Shown in pieces: positions 62,560-64,000 of a DNA stretch of 64,000 nucleotides. Origin of the DNA: Domibacillus tundrae (GTDB lineage: Bacteria; Bacillota; Bacilli; Bacillales; Domibacillaceae); NCBI RefSeq assembly GCF_000970675.1, contig NZ_LAJA01000003.1:1-64000 (forward strand). Reading direction: 5' to 3'. The notes beneath the pieces were generated by a model. That model was not told where the DNA came from and did no database searches. It worked only from the letters and a program-made list of their open reading frames with translations. Every line of letters starts with the position of its first letter. Within the stretch, counting starts at the first letter, position 1. Position numbers and translations under genes: made by a program.

Positions 62560-63807
62560 TTAGATTAACAAGTTAAATAACAACGGATCATTATTAATTT
62601 CCATATATGGGAATCCATTTTCTTTCATGCGCTTCACGAGCGGTTCGTAGTCTTCTTTATACTTCAGCTCAATGCCAACAAGCACCGGGCCTTCATCACG
62701 ATTCGTCCGTTTCGTGTATTCAAAACGGGTAATGTCATCCTGCTCGCCCAGCACCTGATCCATAAATTTGCGCAGTGCACCAGCGCGCTGAGGGAATGTG
62801 ACAATAAAGTAATGCTTCAGTCCTTCATAAATAAGCGAACGCTCTTTAATTTCCTGCATGCGTTCAATATCATTGTTGCCGCCGCTTACAATGCAGACAA
62901 CATTTTTCCCTTTAATTTCTTCCTTATAAAAATCAAGCGCCGCCACAGATAATGCGCCTGCCGGCTCTGCGACAATCGCATTTTCGTTATACAGCTGCAG
63001 GATCGTTGTACAAACTTTGCCTTCCGGAATGACTGAAATGCCATCCAGCACGTCCATGCAAATGTCCATCGTGACATCACCGACTTGTTTCACTGCTGCA
63101 CCGTCTACAAATGGATCGATCGTATCGAGGCGGGTTACTTGTCCATTATTCAGTGACGCTTTCATGCCGGCTGCTCCTTCTGGCTCCACGCCGATCAGCT
63201 TTGTTGCCGGGCTGATGCCTTTTAAATAGGAACCAACGCCTGCAGCCAGACCCCCGCCGCCGATCGAACAGAACATGTAGTCAATCGGTGCCTGCATGTC
63301 GTTTAAAATTTCCACAGCCACAGTCCCCTGTCCAGCAATCGTCCGGTAGTCATCAAATGGATGGACAAACATTTTTTCTTCAGCCGTGCAGTATTCCATT
63401 GCCGCTATGTAAGAATCATCAAACGTGTCGCCTGTTAACACAACCGACACTTTATCGCCGCCAAACCGCTTCACCTGTGATACTTTTTGGCGCGGTGTTG
63501 TTGACGGCATAAAAATTTTCCCTTCAATGCCCATCGCAAAGCACGAATAAGCGACGCCCTGGGCATGATTGCCGGCGCTCGCGCAAACCACTCCTTTTGC
63601 ACGTTCTTCCGCCGTAAGGCTGCGGATAAAGTTGTACGCCCCGCGCAGCTTAAATGAGCGGACGATTTGTAAATCTTCGCGTTTTAAATACACGTTACAG
63701 CCGTAACGCGCGGATAAAATATCATTTTTTTGAAGCGGTGTCTTGATAACCACGTCTTTGAGCACCTGGTTCGCCACGACGATTTCTTCTACCGATACTT
63801 TTGACAA
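62560..63807 (-). CDS. ilvA: L-threonine dehydratase (biosynthetic)
   Basis: PLP enzyme converting threonine to 2-oxobutanoate, the first step to isoleucine. The 415-residue protein has the PLP lysine Lys53 in REDLQIVRSFKLRGAYNF, ASAGNHAQGVAYSC, the phosphate loop CSIGGGGLAAGVGSYL and a single C-terminal ACT-like regulatory domain (GLKHYFIVTFPQRAGALRKF). AAGGAGA precedes the TTG start. Length fits the short single-ACT form of Bacillus. Confidence 0.94.
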   Translation of the reverse strand: MSKVSVEEIVVANQVLKDVVIKTPLQKNDILSARYGCNVYLKREDLQIVRSFKLRGAYNFIRSLTAEERAKGVVCASAGNHAQGVAYSCFAMGIEGKIFMPSTTPRQKVSQVKRFGGDKVSVVLTGDTFDDSYIAAMEYCTAEEKMFVHPFDDYRTIAGQGTVAVEILNDMQAPIDYMFCSIGGGGLAAGVGSYLKGISPATKLIGVEPEGAAGMKASLNNGQVTRLDTIDPFVDGAAVKQVGDVTMDICMDVLDGISVIPEGKVCTTILQLYNENAIVAEPAGALSVAALDFYKEEIKGKNVVCIVSGGNNDIERMQEIKERSLIYEGLKHYFIVTFPQRAGALRKFMDQVLGEQDDITRFEYTKRTNRDEGPVLVGIELKYKEDYEPLVKRMKENGFPYMEINNDPLLFNLLI

Positions 63808-63849
63808 AGCGAATTCTCCTTCTAATTACGAATTTTAAGAATTATTGTA

Positions 63850-64000
63850 TCATTTGACCATGCTTCGTTCCAGTGCATCTTCAATCGCCTTGGCCACGCC
63901 GCTGTCTTCATTTTTCGCCGTTTCAAATCGGGCGGCTTTTTTTATGTTCGCATCCGCATTGCCCATCGCATACGAATAGCCCACACGCTCGAGCATCGAC
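63850..64000 (-). CDS. HAD-superfamily (Cof-type) hydrolase, C-terminal part
   Basis: Only the last 50 codons are in the window; the gene begins beyond the right edge. The visible segment reads MLERVGYSYAMGNADANIKK, then ARFETAKNEDSGVAKAIEDA, the typical C-terminus of Cof-type sugar-phosphate or flavin phosphatases, with the metal-binding GNADANIK region. Substrate cannot be inferred. Confidence 0.8.
   Translation of the reverse strand, partial: SMLERVGYSYAMGNADANIKKAARFETAKNEDSGVAKAIEDALERSMVK

Overview
This window is a chromosomal segment of an endospore-forming member of the Bacillaceae (Bacillus in the broad sense, not B. subtilis itself). The evidence is gene content and order. Long runs match the B. 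subtilis ywp-mbl-spoIIID-spoIIQ, murAA-atp-upp-glyA, ywl, prfA-tdk-rpmE-rho-murAB-fbaA-spo0F-pyrG-rpoE and ywi/ywh/ywf/ywd neighbourhoods. Sporulation and germination genes (spoIIID, spoIIQ, spoIID, spoIIR, spo0F, rsfA, gerQ, a broken cwlJ) are spread throughout. Genus and species cannot be fixed from this sequence alone.

Layout. 1-5.2 kb (minus strand): fabZ, a small EpuA-type membrane protein, flhP, flhO, mbl, a 700-bp repeat-filled gap, spoIIID and spoIIQ. 5.3-8.7 kb: a VanZ-like gene, spoIID, murAA, a DUF1146 gene. 8.8-16.4 kb: the complete ATP synthase operon atpZ-I-B-E-F-H-A-G-D-C with a clear SigA-type promoter, interrupted between atpE and atpF by a palindromic repeat. 16.5-29.5 kb: mnaA, upp, glyA, ywlG, rpiB, a frameshifted chemotaxis receptor, ywlE, mntP, ywlC, spoIIR, prmC, prfA, tdk, rpmE, rho. 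29.6-37.3 kb: a glpX remnant, murAB, transaldolase, fbaA, spo0F, an array of five tandem structured repeats, ywjG, pyrG with a CTP-sensing attenuator, rpoE. 37.5-44.6 kb: a SigB-type stress gene and a fatty-acid beta-oxidation operon (TetR regulator, two acyl-CoA dehydrogenases, hbd, fadF) behind a FadR-like operator, without the usual thiolase. 44.7-54.3 kb: argS, ywiB, speB-speE, a class A PBP behind a four-copy 125-bp tandem repeat, ywhD, ywhC, an HD-domain hydrolase, a DUF1450 gene. 54.4-64 kb: rsfA, lipL, hemQ, cwlJ (broken), gerQ, ywdK, ywdI, a 52-residue cysteine-containing protein, ung, pdxK, a nitroreductase, yojF-bshB2, ilvA and the end of a HAD hydrolase.

The most distinctive content lies between the genes. 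Two families of structured repeats recur. The first has paired hairpins whose loops read AGGAY (RUCCU on the other strand), with arms that change in a compensatory way between copies. It resembles the Bacillaceae-1 RNA motif as I remember it and occurs as dispersed copies plus a five-unit tandem array upstream of ywjG. The second is a 110-125-bp long-hairpin element with at least three covarying stems. It occurs as single copies (atpE-atpF, next to ilvA) and as tandem arrays (three copies next to spoIIID, four copies before the PBP gene). The two families are adjacent at two loci. Three genes (the chemotaxis receptor, glpX, cwlJ) carry frameshifts, stops or truncation.

All calls come from reading the sequence and remembered family knowledge; no database search was run.
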